A DNA stretch of 64,000 nt from DASYAN01 sp963727755 (GTDB lineage Bacteria; Chloroflexota; Ktedonobacteria; Ktedonobacterales; Ktedonobacteraceae). The position numbers and the translations under genes are program-made. Within the stretch, counting starts at the first letter, position 1, and each line of letters starts with the position of its first letter. The stretch is from contig CAVSHN010000010.1 of assembly GCA_963727755.1 (NCBI GenBank), forward strand, positions 62,001 to 126,000, in the 5' to 3' direction. Of this stretch, positions 34,400 through 43,539 are shown piece after piece. The notes beneath the pieces are model-generated. The model was not told the DNA's origin. It ran no database searches and saw only the letters and a list, made by a program, of their open reading frames with translations.

Positions 34400-35087
34400 A
34401 TGACTGTCGATATCAAAGCACTCGTGGGACTATTCATCTGTGAGTTTCTATTCTTCACCCTGCCCTTGTTTCTTGCATCTGGTACTCTTGCTTGGCCTGC
34501 TGCGTGGATCTTCCTGATTCTGTCCTTTGGCTTTGGCCTTGCCCTCACTCTTTGGCTGTTTAGGTACAATCCTGGTCTGCTGAAGGAACGTATGACAATA
34601 ACCAAACGCGATCAAAAAGCCTGGGACAAAGTATGGATGTCGTTGATGGGCACCGTCTTTCTTGTTTGGTTGGTCCTGATGCCATTGGACGCTGTCCGCT
34701 TTCATTGGTCGCAGGTTCCTCTCTTTCTCCAGGTAGCAGGGGCGATTATTATACTTTACTCGTTCTATCTCTCTTATGCAGTTTTTCGAGAAAATTCGTA
34801 CCTGTCGCCAATGGCACGCATTCAGAGGGATCGAGGACAAACAGTAGTATCTACCGGGCCATATCACTATGTACGTCATCCGTTGTATGCTGCTGCTTCT
34901 GATCTTTCTGCTCGGAACGGCCCTCTTGTTGGGCTCTTGGTACGGATTGCTTTGGGGACTGATCCTAGTGGGCGGCATGTTTGCAGGACGGGCAATACTA
35001 GAGGAACGCATGTTAAAGGAAGAGTTGGAAGGCTATGACGCCTATATGGCCCAAGTGAAATATCGTTTCATTCCTTATATCTGGTAG
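34400..35087 (+). pseudogene. Isoprenylcysteine-carboxyl-methyltransferase-like membrane protein, one frameshift
   Basis: The start at 34400 follows AAGGAGG. About five membrane helices are followed by GQTVVSTGPYHYVRHPLY, the SAM-binding motif of the ICMT/PEMT-like family. At about 34895 a TT pair should be a single T; then the second frame reads LIFLLGTALLLGSWYGLLWG and ILEERMLKEELEGYDAYM, the conserved E-E end of the family. Joined, it is about 228 residues. It follows the broken tetR and precedes the dikinase by 29 bases. The substrate is unknown; bacterial members methylate lipids or small molecules. Confidence 0.78.
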
Positions 35088-35116
35088 GAGCACCGATCGT
35101 TTCAGGAGATTTCAAG

Positions 35117-37771
35117 ATGAAAAATGAACAAGACAGCTCTCTTGTATTAGCACTGGATGACGCCTCTGCCTGTCTTTCACATGTAGGAGGCAAAGGATCT
35201 TCACTGGCACGCTTGGCCGCAGCTGGTTTGCCAGTGCCTCCAGGTTTTCACATTACGACAATGGCCTACTGCTTATTTGTTGCTAAGTATGGACTGCAAG
35301 AGCAAATTCTTGCAGCCGTCTCGACAGCCTCGCCCGATCAGCCCGCAACGTGTGATGCGGCTGCCCAGACGATTGCCACACTATTTGCACAATATCCCAT
35401 GCCCAACAAGGTGGCTTCGGCGATCCGCCAAGCATACGCCAAACTAGGTGGAGGCGACCTGCCAGTCGCGGTGCGCTCCTCTGCTACCGCCGAAGATCTA
35501 CCTGAAATGTCCTTTGCAGGTCAGCAGGAAACATATCTCAATATGAGAGGCGAAGCAATGGTGCTCGATGCCGTCAAACGCTGCTGGGCCTCTCTCTGGA
35601 CTGCACGGGCGATTGGCTACCGTGCCTTGCATGGCATCGCCCCTCAGGATGTAAGCTTGGCCGTGGTCGTGCAAGAACTGGTACCAGCCGATGCAACAGG
35701 TATCCTCTTCACCGCCAATCCACTTACCGGCGCACGCGACCAGATGATGATCAATGCTGCATGGGGATTAGGTGAAGCGATCGTGGGAGGACAGGTCACA
35801 CCGGATACGATAGTCGTTGAGAAGGTGGACAGAAAGATTGTTCAACAGGAGATCAACGAGAAAAATGTGATGACCGTGTGTACGCCAGAAGGTACGCATG
35901 AAGAGCTAGTGCCAGATGATAAGCGTAAGAAAGCGGTTCTCATGACTGAACAAGCAACAGAACTGGCACGCATCGGGGAACAGATCGAGAATCTGTATAG
36001 TCAACCAATGGATATCGAGTGGGCAATGAAGAGTGGGAAGTTTTTTGTCGTACAGGCACGTCCCATCACCGCCTTGCCAGAGTCAGTTGCCAGGAAGCGG
36101 GCGACACAAGCGGTAGAGTGGGAACTGCCCAATCCCAAAGGACACTACTATCGGACTAGTGTCTTTGAACTGCTTCCCGATCCGATCTCGCCTCTATTCG
36201 CCACACTCGGACTTCCCGCGTGGGAGAGAGCCATGAATGAACTCTTGGAAAGCATGGGAATGGCAGACGCGTTTCCTATGACCATGCCGATCATCAACGG
36301 CTACGGCTACTATGGCCTGACCCTCACGGCAGCACAGACAATAAAGGCAGCCCTCATCACACCGTATATCCTTGTGGTAACATTCCCGAGCGTGCTGCGC
36401 AGCGCACAAGCACGCTGGCAAGAGGATCGTTCGAGGTATGCCGAGCTTGTCAAGAAGTGGCAAACAAAGGACCTGATCAGCACATCAGCCAAAGATCTGC
36501 TGGATGGAGTGCGTGTCATTACGGATGAAGCAGCTCAGTACTATCTCACTATCCAGGGTGGTATCCTACCAGCAGCATACATGAGCGAACTTTTCTTTAC
36601 CCAGGTCTACAATAAATTTCTCAAGAGAGACAATGATCCTTCTGCTCTGACATTTATGCTGGGCTTCGATAGTGCACCAATTCAGGCTGAGAAATCACTC
36701 TATGATCTGGCACAATGGGCACGTGGACAAGCAGAACTCTCTGCTGCATTGGCAAATAGGTTGAGCGAGCAATTCAGAAAGGCTTACTTTGATCAGGCTA
36801 TAAGAAAAGTAGCAGACGAGAAAGAGAAGAGCGGATGGCCCGAATTTTGGCGAAGGCTAGCCGATCACTTGACCCGTTTCGGGCATACCATCTCTGATCT
36901 CGACTTTGCCAAACCCATGCTGGTTGATGATCCAGGGCAGATCTTAGAAACGCTCAAGTTCTTCCTGAGCGATCAAGCACCAAACCCTTATAAACGTCAG
37001 GAAGAGGCCTCAGCTGCACGTAAGCAAGCTACACGTGCAATGGTTGCGCATTTGCGTGGCTTCCGCTTGACTATCTTCCAGCGGCTTGTAGAGTGGGCTC
37101 AGCGTCTTGCCCCGTTGCGCGAAGATGCCCTTGCCGATGTGGGCCTGGGCTGGCCAGTTGTGCGCCAGATGATTAGAGAGATCGGGCGGCGGTTAGTCTC
37201 GCACAAAGTGATTAACACACCAGACGATGTCTTCTGGCTGACAATAGACCAATTGGAGGAGGCAGCAAACGCACTGGATGCGGGACAGATACAAGCAGAC
37301 TATCAAGTAAGCGTAGCTGAGCGACGGGCAACTTGGGAGAAAGAGCATACTCTCACGCCTCCGGTAGCCTTGCCAATCAAGGATGGAGCCCGCTTTTTAG
37401 GGATCGATTTCACTAACATGATGCCAGCTCGCACCAACCAAGCTGAGGGCGATGTGCTGAAAGGAATCGCCGCTAGTCCTGGCAGTATTACTGGCGTGGC
37501 ACGAGTCATTCACGGTCCTGCCGAGTTCGATCAGATGCGTCAGGGTGATATTCTGGTGGCAAGGATCACAACGCCTGCTTGGACGCCGCTCTTCGCCTTG
37601 GCTGCGGGGATCGTGACCGACGTGGGCGGTCCACTGAGCCACAGTTCGATTGTTGCTCGCGAGTATCATATTCCGGCTGTTCTGGGGACTGGAGTGGCAA
37701 CCGAGCGTCTGAGTAGTGGACAGCGTATCATCATCGATGGAGATGCAGGGATGGTCACAGTATTGAGATGA
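35117..37771 (+). CDS. PEP-synthase/pyruvate-phosphate-dikinase-like protein 2
   Basis: An 884-residue dikinase. The start at 35117 follows AGGAG. The ATP-binding domain opens with GGKGSSLARLAAAGLPVPPGF and contains VAVRSSATAEDLPEMSFAGQQETYLN, then VVVQELVPADATGILFTANPLTG and EWAMKSGKFFVVQARPITAL. The C-terminal swivelling domain has VTDVGGPLSHSSIVAREYHIPAV, with the phosphohistidine near residue 842. It resembles rifampicin phosphotransferase in layout, but other acceptors are possible. It is close to paralogue 1 (14.6-17.5 kb) but lacks the extra N-terminal segment. It is probably an operon with the methyltransferase under the tetR promoter. Confidence 0.88.
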   Translation: MKNEQDSSLVLALDDASACLSHVGGKGSSLARLAAAGLPVPPGFHITTMAYCLFVAKYGLQEQILAAVSTASPDQPATCDAAAQTIATLFAQYPMPNKVASAIRQAYAKLGGGDLPVAVRSSATAEDLPEMSFAGQQETYLNMRGEAMVLDAVKRCWASLWTARAIGYRALHGIAPQDVSLAVVVQELVPADATGILFTANPLTGARDQMMINAAWGLGEAIVGGQVTPDTIVVEKVDRKIVQQEINEKNVMTVCTPEGTHEELVPDDKRKKAVLMTEQATELARIGEQIENLYSQPMDIEWAMKSGKFFVVQARPITALPESVARKRATQAVEWELPNPKGHYYRTSVFELLPDPISPLFATLGLPAWERAMNELLESMGMADAFPMTMPIINGYGYYGLTLTAAQTIKAALITPYILVVTFPSVLRSAQARWQEDRSRYAELVKKWQTKDLISTSAKDLLDGVRVITDEAAQYYLTIQGGILPAAYMSELFFTQVYNKFLKRDNDPSALTFMLGFDSAPIQAEKSLYDLAQWARGQAELSAALANRLSEQFRKAYFDQAIRKVADEKEKSGWPEFWRRLADHLTRFGHTISDLDFAKPMLVDDPGQILETLKFFLSDQAPNPYKRQEEASAARKQATRAMVAHLRGFRLTIFQRLVEWAQRLAPLREDALADVGLGWPVVRQMIREIGRRLVSHKVINTPDDVFWLTIDQLEEAANALDAGQIQADYQVSVAERRATWEKEHTLTPPVALPIKDGARFLGIDFTNMMPARTNQAEGDVLKGIAASPGSITGVARVIHGPAEFDQMRQGDILVARITTPAWTPLFALAAGIVTDVGGPLSHSSIVAREYHIPAVLGTGVATERLSSGQRIIIDGDAGMVTVLR

Positions 37772-38089
37772 CCAGTCCCCAATATATGACAAGCCGATCA
37801 TTCAGGGGATGAACTGGGATAACTTTATGCAGTGATTTCAACCTGTGAAATTGCTCGAATATGCATGCTTGATCATGCGGCTTGCCGGATCCACCTGTTG
37901 TGCTACTGATATACAATTATTTATACGCATTGCTTCCTCCTGGTAAGGCCATTTGACTTTCTCTTACCTTACCTCATCAAGGAGGATCTTTGCCACTTTC
38001 CACTAAACTGTCAAGTCAGGGTACGCTCAACTTGACGCTTGCCGTACCTTGGCGAGAGGATTCGATGGACAAAACTCAACCAACGAACA
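37772..38089. other. Intergenic region, nothing coding seen
   Basis: Contains short inverted repeats (GTCAAGT with ACTTGAC near 38010-38035; GGTACG with CGTACC) that may form a terminator for the dikinase or the convergent toxin gene. No clear gene. Confidence 0.4.
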
Positions 38090-38356
38090 CTAAAACTGCT
38101 TCAAAATATCATGGTGTCCCACATCAACAAGAATAATCATGGTGTTGTCTTCATAGTACCAGATGATGCGAATATCCATGTTGACACTGCATTCGTATAA
38201 ATCATCAGTGCCTTGAATGCGCTTTGTTCGCAAAGAGGGATGCATCTGATTTTCCGCCAGCAATTCCAGCTTGTTCCTAAGCTGTTTCTTTTCCTGCTCT
38301 GTAAGCGATTTGAAATGCTTCTGAAAACGACGTGTAAAGGTAAATTGATAGGCCAT
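38090..38356 (-). CDS. RelE/ParE-type toxin
   Basis: An 88-residue basic protein (MAYQFTFTRRFQKHFKSL) with the small RelE/ParE fold pattern: two N-terminal helices, then beta strands (DLYECSVNMDIRIIWYYED, IILVDVGHHDIL). RelE-type enzymes cut mRNA in the ribosome. Its start overlaps the antitoxin stop at 38356, as usual for toxin-antitoxin operons. Confidence 0.85.
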   Translation of the reverse strand: MAYQFTFTRRFQKHFKSLTEQEKKQLRNKLELLAENQMHPSLRTKRIQGTDDLYECSVNMDIRIIWYYEDNTMIILVDVGHHDILKQF

Positions 38357-38616
38357 CAGTTTCCCTTCAGTTTTGCGAATAGCGCGTCCACATTGTCAAA
38401 AACAGGCTGCTCGCCGGAGGCAATTTTAGCTTTTGTTTCCTCAATTTCTTCCCGAAGCTCATCCAGATATTTCTTGGGATAGACGGCTACCGGTATGAGA
38501 CAGATCATGCCATCTTTTTCGTAAATTTCCATTTTGTCACCTTCAGAAAGGCCCAATCTGTCCACAAGTTCTTTCGGTATGGTGATTTGTGATTTGGCTC
38601 GTAACTCGGCTAACAT
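38356..38616 (-). CDS. AbrB/MazE-type antitoxin
   Basis: Start at 38616 (MLAELRAKSQITIPKELV) follows GGAGGTGAT; a longer frame from 38631 is possible. The swapped-hairpin AbrB DNA-binding domain covers residues 1-45 (KSQITIPKELVDRLGLSEGD). The rest binds and blocks the toxin (EEIEETKAKIASGEQ). It would repress its own promoter. Confidence 0.87.
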   Translation of the reverse strand: MLAELRAKSQITIPKELVDRLGLSEGDKMEIYEKDGMICLIPVAVYPKKYLDELREEIEETKAKIASGEQPVFDNVDALFAKLKGN

Positions 38617-38841
38617 AATGATCACCTCCATTCTTAAAGTCGCAATTTCTTACTTTCTCACCAAGAGTATATGCTATTTTTTGTTTAATATCAACCGTAA
38701 AAACTCATGGTTCGTGTCAACGTAGAGGCAATTGGGCAATTGAGGTTCGCAGTCACTTTAACCCCCAAGGAGGTAGCCTGATTCCGAGGCTCTGGGGGGA
38801 TTTTCGTAGGAAGCATTTGCACAGGTTCAGTTGTTGTTCGG

Positions 38842-39240
38842 TTAGCTCGTTCTCGGAGAAAATGATATATACATATTAGGGGGCCTAATAGATATATCAT
38901 GTAAAATCATATTTTTCGTACTGTCCTCGATCGATTTTATGATTTTAGACCGAGCAAGCCAGAGCGAGCCACTAATTTTTAAATCATCGAAAGCTAATTT
39001 GCCATTTTGTACCTGAGGGCGGTATCTTATAGTTGAGGTTGGAGCTTTAACAACGAGCCAATCGTCCTCGACATGGAGACTTACAGATACTTCAATTCCC
39101 ATTCCAATATCGACATGGACTTTTATCTCTTCCAGTAAAGCAGTTGGTACACTAATATCTATACTGGGAGATCCTGCCAAGATTGAAATGCAACAATCGC
39201 CTTTCAATACAGAAGCTGGCACACTGATATTTATACGCAT
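38842..39240 (-). CDS. Hypothetical protein, beta-rich
   Basis: The start at 39240 (MRINISVPASVLKGD) is chosen over 39261. About 132 residues, rich in Ile, Val and Ser with beta-strand pattern (DISVPTALLEEIKVHVDIG, VSLHVEDDWLVVKAP). No signal peptide or membrane helix. No family recognised; it has a vague likeness to the lipid-binding DUF2993/LmeA type. Confidence 0.5.
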   Translation of the reverse strand: MRINISVPASVLKGDCCISILAGSPSIDISVPTALLEEIKVHVDIGMGIEVSVSLHVEDDWLVVKAPTSTIRYRPQVQNGKLAFDDLKISGSLWLARSKIIKSIEDSTKNMILHDISIRPPNMYISFSPRTS

Positions 39241-39425
39241 GCGTTTCCTCAAATGATACAAGTGACAATGTGTAGAATAGCATTCAGCGAATTATTGTGT
39301 GGTTCTCTGGAACCTTCTTGGACAAGAGTATAGCATATAAATCGATTTTTTTGAATCACCACAAAGTTTGGCGGGCCATCTCACAATTTCACAGTAGGAT
39401 TTCCAAACTGGCATACACTCCAAGC

Positions 39426-39640
39426 ATGAAAGAGATACTGAAGATTGAAATGGAATGTGTAGACGATATCTCGTTGTTATTAGCATACATGCAACACATG
39501 AATTTTGCAAAGCTATTGGACAAGCATATTCCAGTTCATGGCAATCGGTCTTGCCGCTCAACCAAGCTGGCTGCCCTAACCTCATCCGTTATCACAAACG
39601 GATCACAGCTTGTCTTCGGAAAGGATATTCTGAGTTATAA
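39426..39640 (+). pseudogene. N-terminal fragment of an IS4/IS1634-family transposase
   Basis: MKEILKIEMECVDDISLLLA and then NFAKLLDKHIPVHGN match the start of the large IS1634/IS4-type transposases common in Ktedonobacteria (VDDIPLLLAQ, DxHFPTHGNW). The text becomes unreadable after about 70 residues, so only the 5' end survives. Confidence 0.6.
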
Positions 39641-39802
39641 AATAGCCTTTTGTATATTAATAGTCAAGCCTACACTTTAAGTTCGATTTATTATCTTGAC
39701 ATGCATGCCAACTTATGGCAGAATTGTTTAGCAGGTATCCATCTTTTGGATAGCTTCGGCAGATGCTTTTATTTCTCTCGCGTCAGAAGATCCCTGCGTT
39801 GG

Positions 39803-39850
39803 TGCATGGAGGGAATGACGCGTCCTTTTTTAGGGTTTGGGCATCGGGGT
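39803..39850 (+). mobile_element. Solo IS200/IS605-type left end (relic 2)
   Basis: GCATGGAGGGAA, then TCCTTTTTTAGGGTTTGGGC and ATCGGGGTGCTTTT, resembles the left end of TnpB copy 2 (CATGGGGGTGAA, TCCTTTTTGGGGCTTGGGCA). No tnpB follows. Confidence 0.5.
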
Positions 39851-40109
39851 GCTTTTGGCCCATATCTGTTCACAGCTTCCAATAGATCAACCTAGAAGAT
39901 ACAGTGACGGTGTAAACTCGCGTCCACGCACCAAACAAACTATCCTGAAGCCCAGGAAACGTTAGGCACGTGGAGGCTATCTCTCCAACACAGCAGGCCT
40001 GCCTGTTTGTGAGGGTGAGATGCACACAGACGGAGCGATCTCCCTAATGTGTGCGGAGTTTTCACTACAACGATTTTGTTTTTACTACATACAAGAAAGC
40101 AGATGTAAG

Positions 40110-40616
40110 ATGACACAATCTGCACCGAGTTTATCAGCAGAAGAAAAAAGACAGCGGATCATCACCGCTACGATGCGTAAAAACGGTTATACACCCGATG
40201 CGCTCATCGAGACGTTGCACACAGCGCAGAGTGCCTGTGGCTTTCTCGATGACACAACACTACGCTTTGTTGCCCGCGAGTTAGATGTTCCCCTCAGCAA
40301 GGTCTATGGGGTAGCAACCTTCTATCACGCTTTCACGCTCAAGCCAGAAGGACGCCACCGCTGCACCGTGTGTATGGGGACCGCCTGTTACATTAAAGGT
40401 AGCCAAGCCATTCTCCAGGCTGTTGCCAAAAACTATCACATTGCTCCCGGCGAAACGACAGAGAATGGCGAGATATCGCTCCTTACGGCACGATGCCTAG
40501 GATCATGCAGCCTAGCTCCTGCCGTTGTCATGGACGAGGATGTCGCTGGTAACGTGACACCTGAGCAGACTCTCGCCGTGCTAGAAGGATGGACAAAACA
40601 ATCATGCTCAAAATGA
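40110..40616 (+). CDS. hoxE: NAD-reducing hydrogenase subunit HoxE
   Basis: HoxE is the NuoE-like 2Fe-2S subunit of the diaphorase part of bidirectional hydrogenases. The start at 40110 (MTQSAPSL) is chosen by homology. A helical N-terminus with VPLSKVYGVATFYHAF is followed by the thioredoxin-like fold with 2Fe-2S ligands in CMGTACY and CLGSCSLAP. Length is 168 residues. It overlaps hoxF by a few bases. Confidence 0.92.
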   Translation: MTQSAPSLSAEEKRQRIITATMRKNGYTPDALIETLHTAQSACGFLDDTTLRFVARELDVPLSKVYGVATFYHAFTLKPEGRHRCTVCMGTACYIKGSQAILQAVAKNYHIAPGETTENGEISLLTARCLGSCSLAPAVVMDEDVAGNVTPEQTLAVLEGWTKQSCSK

Positions 40617-42274
40617 CACAAGCTCTCACATCAGACGATCTGCCCAAGATCGCTGAAGCTGAAAAAGAGGCAGCAAAAACCTTCGAGCACACAATCCACG
40701 TTTGCATGGCGGCAGGCTGCTTGTCACAGCATAGCGATCAAGTCAAGGATTCTCTGGAGCAACAAGTTAAGAAAGGCGGCCTGAAGAAATGTTGCGTCAA
40801 GGGCGTCGGCTGCATGGGACTCTGTAGCGCTGGACCACTCGTGTCGGTTCGTCCTGAGAACACGCTCTATCAAGCTGTCACGCCGGAAGATGCTCCCGCT
40901 ATCGTCAGTAGCTTGGGCAAGGCCCCGGTCGAGCGCTTGCTGTGCCCAACTGATCGACCGTTCTTCACGCGACAAACCAAAATCGTGCTGGCAAATTCAG
41001 GCGAGATCGATCCCGAGCGCTTGCAAGACTATCTGGCCGTCGGTGGCTATCAACAATTAGCCCATGCATTGACCAATCTGACCCCCAGCCAGGTCGTTGA
41101 CCAAATAGCTCGCAGTGGATTACGTGGTCGCGGCGGCGCAGGCTATCCTACCGGATTGAAGTGGGGCACCGTCGCCAAGGCCCGAGGACCACGCAAGTTC
41201 ATCATCTGTAACGCTGATGAAGGTGATCCTGGCGCTTTCATGGACCGCAGCGTACTAGAGAGCGATCCCCATCGCGTGCTGGAAGGTATGGCCATCGCTG
41301 CTTATGCTGTTGGTGCCAACGAGGGATATATTTATGTGCGAGCAGAATACCCTCTAGCTATCAAGCGCTTACAAACAGCTATCCGACAGGCAGAGCGCGT
41401 AAAACTGTTAGGCCATAACATCTTGGGCACTTCCTTCGCCTTAAACATTCATATCCGCTTGGGTGCTGGCGCTTTCGTCTGTGGCGAGGAAACTGCTCTG
41501 ATTGCTAGCATCGAGGGCAAACGAGGTCAACCACGTCCACGACCACCTTTCCCAGCAGAGAGTGGACTATGGAATGCTCCCACACTGATCAATAATGTCG
41601 AGACCTACGCAAACATTGCTCCCATCATCGCTAATGGTCCTGAATGGTTCGCTGGCATCGGCACGGAGCGCAGCAAAGGCACCAAAGTCTTCGCACTCGC
41701 TGGCAAGATCGTCAATACTGGCTTGATCGAAGTACCGATGGGAACCCCTTTGCGCACGATCATCAATGATATTGGTGAGGGTATTCCGGATGGACATCGA
41801 TTCAAAGCAGTCCAGACTGGTGGACCAAGCGGCGGTTGTATCCCAGCCGAGCATCTAGACACGTCCGTTGATTACGAATCACTCACTGCCCTGGGCTCTA
41901 TCATGGGGTCAGGAGGTATGATCGTGATGGATGAGCATTCGTGTATGGTCGATGTGGCTCGCTACTTCATGGAATTTTGTATGTCAGAATCATGCGGTAA
42001 ATGTGTGCCTTGCCGAGTGGGAACCGTTGAGATGTATGAGTTGCTCTCACGCATCGTACAGGGACGAGCCAGCAACGAAGATATGGAACTGCTACTGGAA
42101 CTGTGCGAGACAGTTAGAGCTACCAGTATGTGTGCGTTAGGAGGATCTGCACCCAATCCTGTACTCAGCACGGCGCGATACTTCCGTGATGAGTATCTAG
42201 CCCATATTGCCGATCATACATGTCCGGCTGGCCAGTGCCAGTTTGAGGCAGCGGCACAGGAGGTAGGGTCATGA
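40604..42274 (+). CDS. hoxF: NAD-reducing hydrogenase diaphorase subunit HoxF
   Basis: HoxF oxidises or reduces NAD(P)H through FMN. The start at 40604 (MLKMTQ) follows AAGG; 40589 is also in frame. A 2Fe-2S thioredoxin-like domain comes first (HVCMAAGCLSQH, CCVKGVGCMGLCSAGP). The NADH site follows (GLRGRGGAGYPTGLKWG), then FMN binding (CNADEGDPGAFMDRSVLE) and VCGEETALIASIEGKRGQPR. The C-terminal [4Fe-4S] motif is ESCGKCVPCRVG. Length is 556 residues, typical of HoxF/NuoF. It overlaps hoxU by four bases. Confidence 0.95.
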   Translation: MLKMTQALTSDDLPKIAEAEKEAAKTFEHTIHVCMAAGCLSQHSDQVKDSLEQQVKKGGLKKCCVKGVGCMGLCSAGPLVSVRPENTLYQAVTPEDAPAIVSSLGKAPVERLLCPTDRPFFTRQTKIVLANSGEIDPERLQDYLAVGGYQQLAHALTNLTPSQVVDQIARSGLRGRGGAGYPTGLKWGTVAKARGPRKFIICNADEGDPGAFMDRSVLESDPHRVLEGMAIAAYAVGANEGYIYVRAEYPLAIKRLQTAIRQAERVKLLGHNILGTSFALNIHIRLGAGAFVCGEETALIASIEGKRGQPRPRPPFPAESGLWNAPTLINNVETYANIAPIIANGPEWFAGIGTERSKGTKVFALAGKIVNTGLIEVPMGTPLRTIINDIGEGIPDGHRFKAVQTGGPSGGCIPAEHLDTSVDYESLTALGSIMGSGGMIVMDEHSCMVDVARYFMEFCMSESCGKCVPCRVGTVEMYELLSRIVQGRASNEDMELLLELCETVRATSMCALGGSAPNPVLSTARYFRDEYLAHIADHTCPAGQCQFEAAAQEVGS

Positions 42275-42987
42275 CAATAGCAGAACGAGTAAAGACACTG
42301 GTCATCGATGGCCGCGATATCAGCGCACGCGAGAGCGAGACAATCTTGGAAGCGGCACTGGAAGCAGGCATTTCCATTCCTACGATGTGTCGTTTGGAAG
42401 GCATGTCTGTGGTTGGTTCGTGTCGTCTCTGCCTGGTTGAGATCAAGGGCATCAACAAACTGTTGCCTGCCTGCGTGACCAAAATCGAAGAGGGCATGGA
42501 GGTGACCACGCACTCCGAGCGGCTCGACCGCTATCGCAGAACAGTGCTCGAATTGATGTTTGCCGAAGGTAACCATATCTGCTCCGTCTGTGTCGCTAAC
42601 GGACACTGTGAATTACAATCGATGGCGCAAAAGCTCGGTATGGATCATGTGCGCGTACCCTACATTTCACCACGCCGTCAGGTCGATGCATCACATCAGC
42701 GGTTCACATACGATGCCAACCGATGCATCCTGTGTACACGTTGCGTGCGCGTCTGTGACGAAATTGAAGGAGCACACACGTGGGATGTCATGGGGCGAGG
42801 CATTGCCAGTCGCGTGATCGCAGATCTCAATGAACCATGGGGTGATGCTACCTCATGCACCAGTTGCGGCAAATGCGTACAAGTCTGCCCCACCGGAGCC
42901 CTGGTTGAAAAAGACAATGCAGTGGCAGAATCGGTGAAGCATCCAGACTTTTTGCCATACCTTAAGAGAAGGCGAGGGCAACAATGA
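42271..42987 (+). CDS. hoxU: NAD-reducing hydrogenase ferredoxin-type subunit HoxU
   Basis: HoxU carries electrons between HoxF and HoxY. The 238 residues hold a 2Fe-2S domain (CRLEGMSVVGSCRLCLVE, then PACV), a NuoG-like segment with ligands in HICSVCVANGHCELQ, and two [4Fe-4S] motifs (CILCTRCVRVC and CTSCGKCVQVCP). It overlaps hoxF and hoxY by four bases each. Confidence 0.95.
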   Translation: MTIAERVKTLVIDGRDISARESETILEAALEAGISIPTMCRLEGMSVVGSCRLCLVEIKGINKLLPACVTKIEEGMEVTTHSERLDRYRRTVLELMFAEGNHICSVCVANGHCELQSMAQKLGMDHVRVPYISPRRQVDASHQRFTYDANRCILCTRCVRVCDEIEGAHTWDVMGRGIASRVIADLNEPWGDATSCTSCGKCVQVCPTGALVEKDNAVAESVKHPDFLPYLKRRRGQQ

Positions 42988-43532
42988 GCACAATACCTAC
43001 AAAAAAGGTCTCAGTAGCTACCGTTTGGTTAGACGGGTGCTCGGGATGTCATATGTCGCTTCTCGATATCGACGAGCGGCTAGTTGAGCTTGCAGCAGCT
43101 GTCGATATCGTGTATAGCCCGATTGTGGATACCAAGACATTTCCAGAGCAGGTGGACCTGACGCTGGTCGAGGGATCAGTCAGCAGTGAGGAGGATCTGG
43201 CCAAGATCAAGAAGATTTGTGAGCACACGCGTGTGCTGATCGCACTGGGCGATTGTGCAATCACTGGCAATGTGCCCTCGATGCGCAATCCCTTAGGTCC
43301 CGAGAAGATCTTGCAGCATGTGTATCTTAAGAATGCACCTAGTGATATCGTCCCGCCTCTCCTGCCACGCGTGCTACCGGTTCATCAGGTCGTCGCAGTT
43401 GATGCCTTCTTGCCCGGCTGCCCGCCTCCTGCCGACGTTATCTACTATGCATTGACAGAATTGCTAGCCGGTCGTATGCCCGATTTTGGGAGTGAGTCTG
43501 ATTCTCACCCCACCACCCGGTTTGGAAAGTGA
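42984..43532 (+). CDS. hoxY: NAD-reducing [NiFe] hydrogenase small subunit HoxY
   Basis: HoxY holds the proximal [4Fe-4S] cluster next to the Ni-Fe site. The 182 residues start VATVWLDGCSGCHMSLLD (first two ligands); the others are in LGDCAITGNVP and LPGCPPPADV. Length and motifs fit group 3d. The hoxH start lies 8 bases past its stop. Confidence 0.95.
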   Translation: MSTIPTKKVSVATVWLDGCSGCHMSLLDIDERLVELAAAVDIVYSPIVDTKTFPEQVDLTLVEGSVSSEEDLAKIKKICEHTRVLIALGDCAITGNVPSMRNPLGPEKILQHVYLKNAPSDIVPPLLPRVLPVHQVVAVDAFLPGCPPPADVIYYALTELLAGRMPDFGSESDSHPTTRFGK

Positions 43533-43539
43533 AGAAGCG

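Larger units (their letters stand above)
39262..40109. other. Transposon-relic-rich spacer before hoxE
   Basis: About 850 bases with no complete gene: an IS4/IS1634-type transposase fragment (39426-39640), a solo IS200/IS605 left end (39803-39850) and a leader for hoxE. No clear hox promoter was seen. Confidence 0.5.

Noticed and set aside
43049..43288. Minus-strand frames across the hox genes
   Set aside because: All are antisense to conserved hydrogenase subunits.
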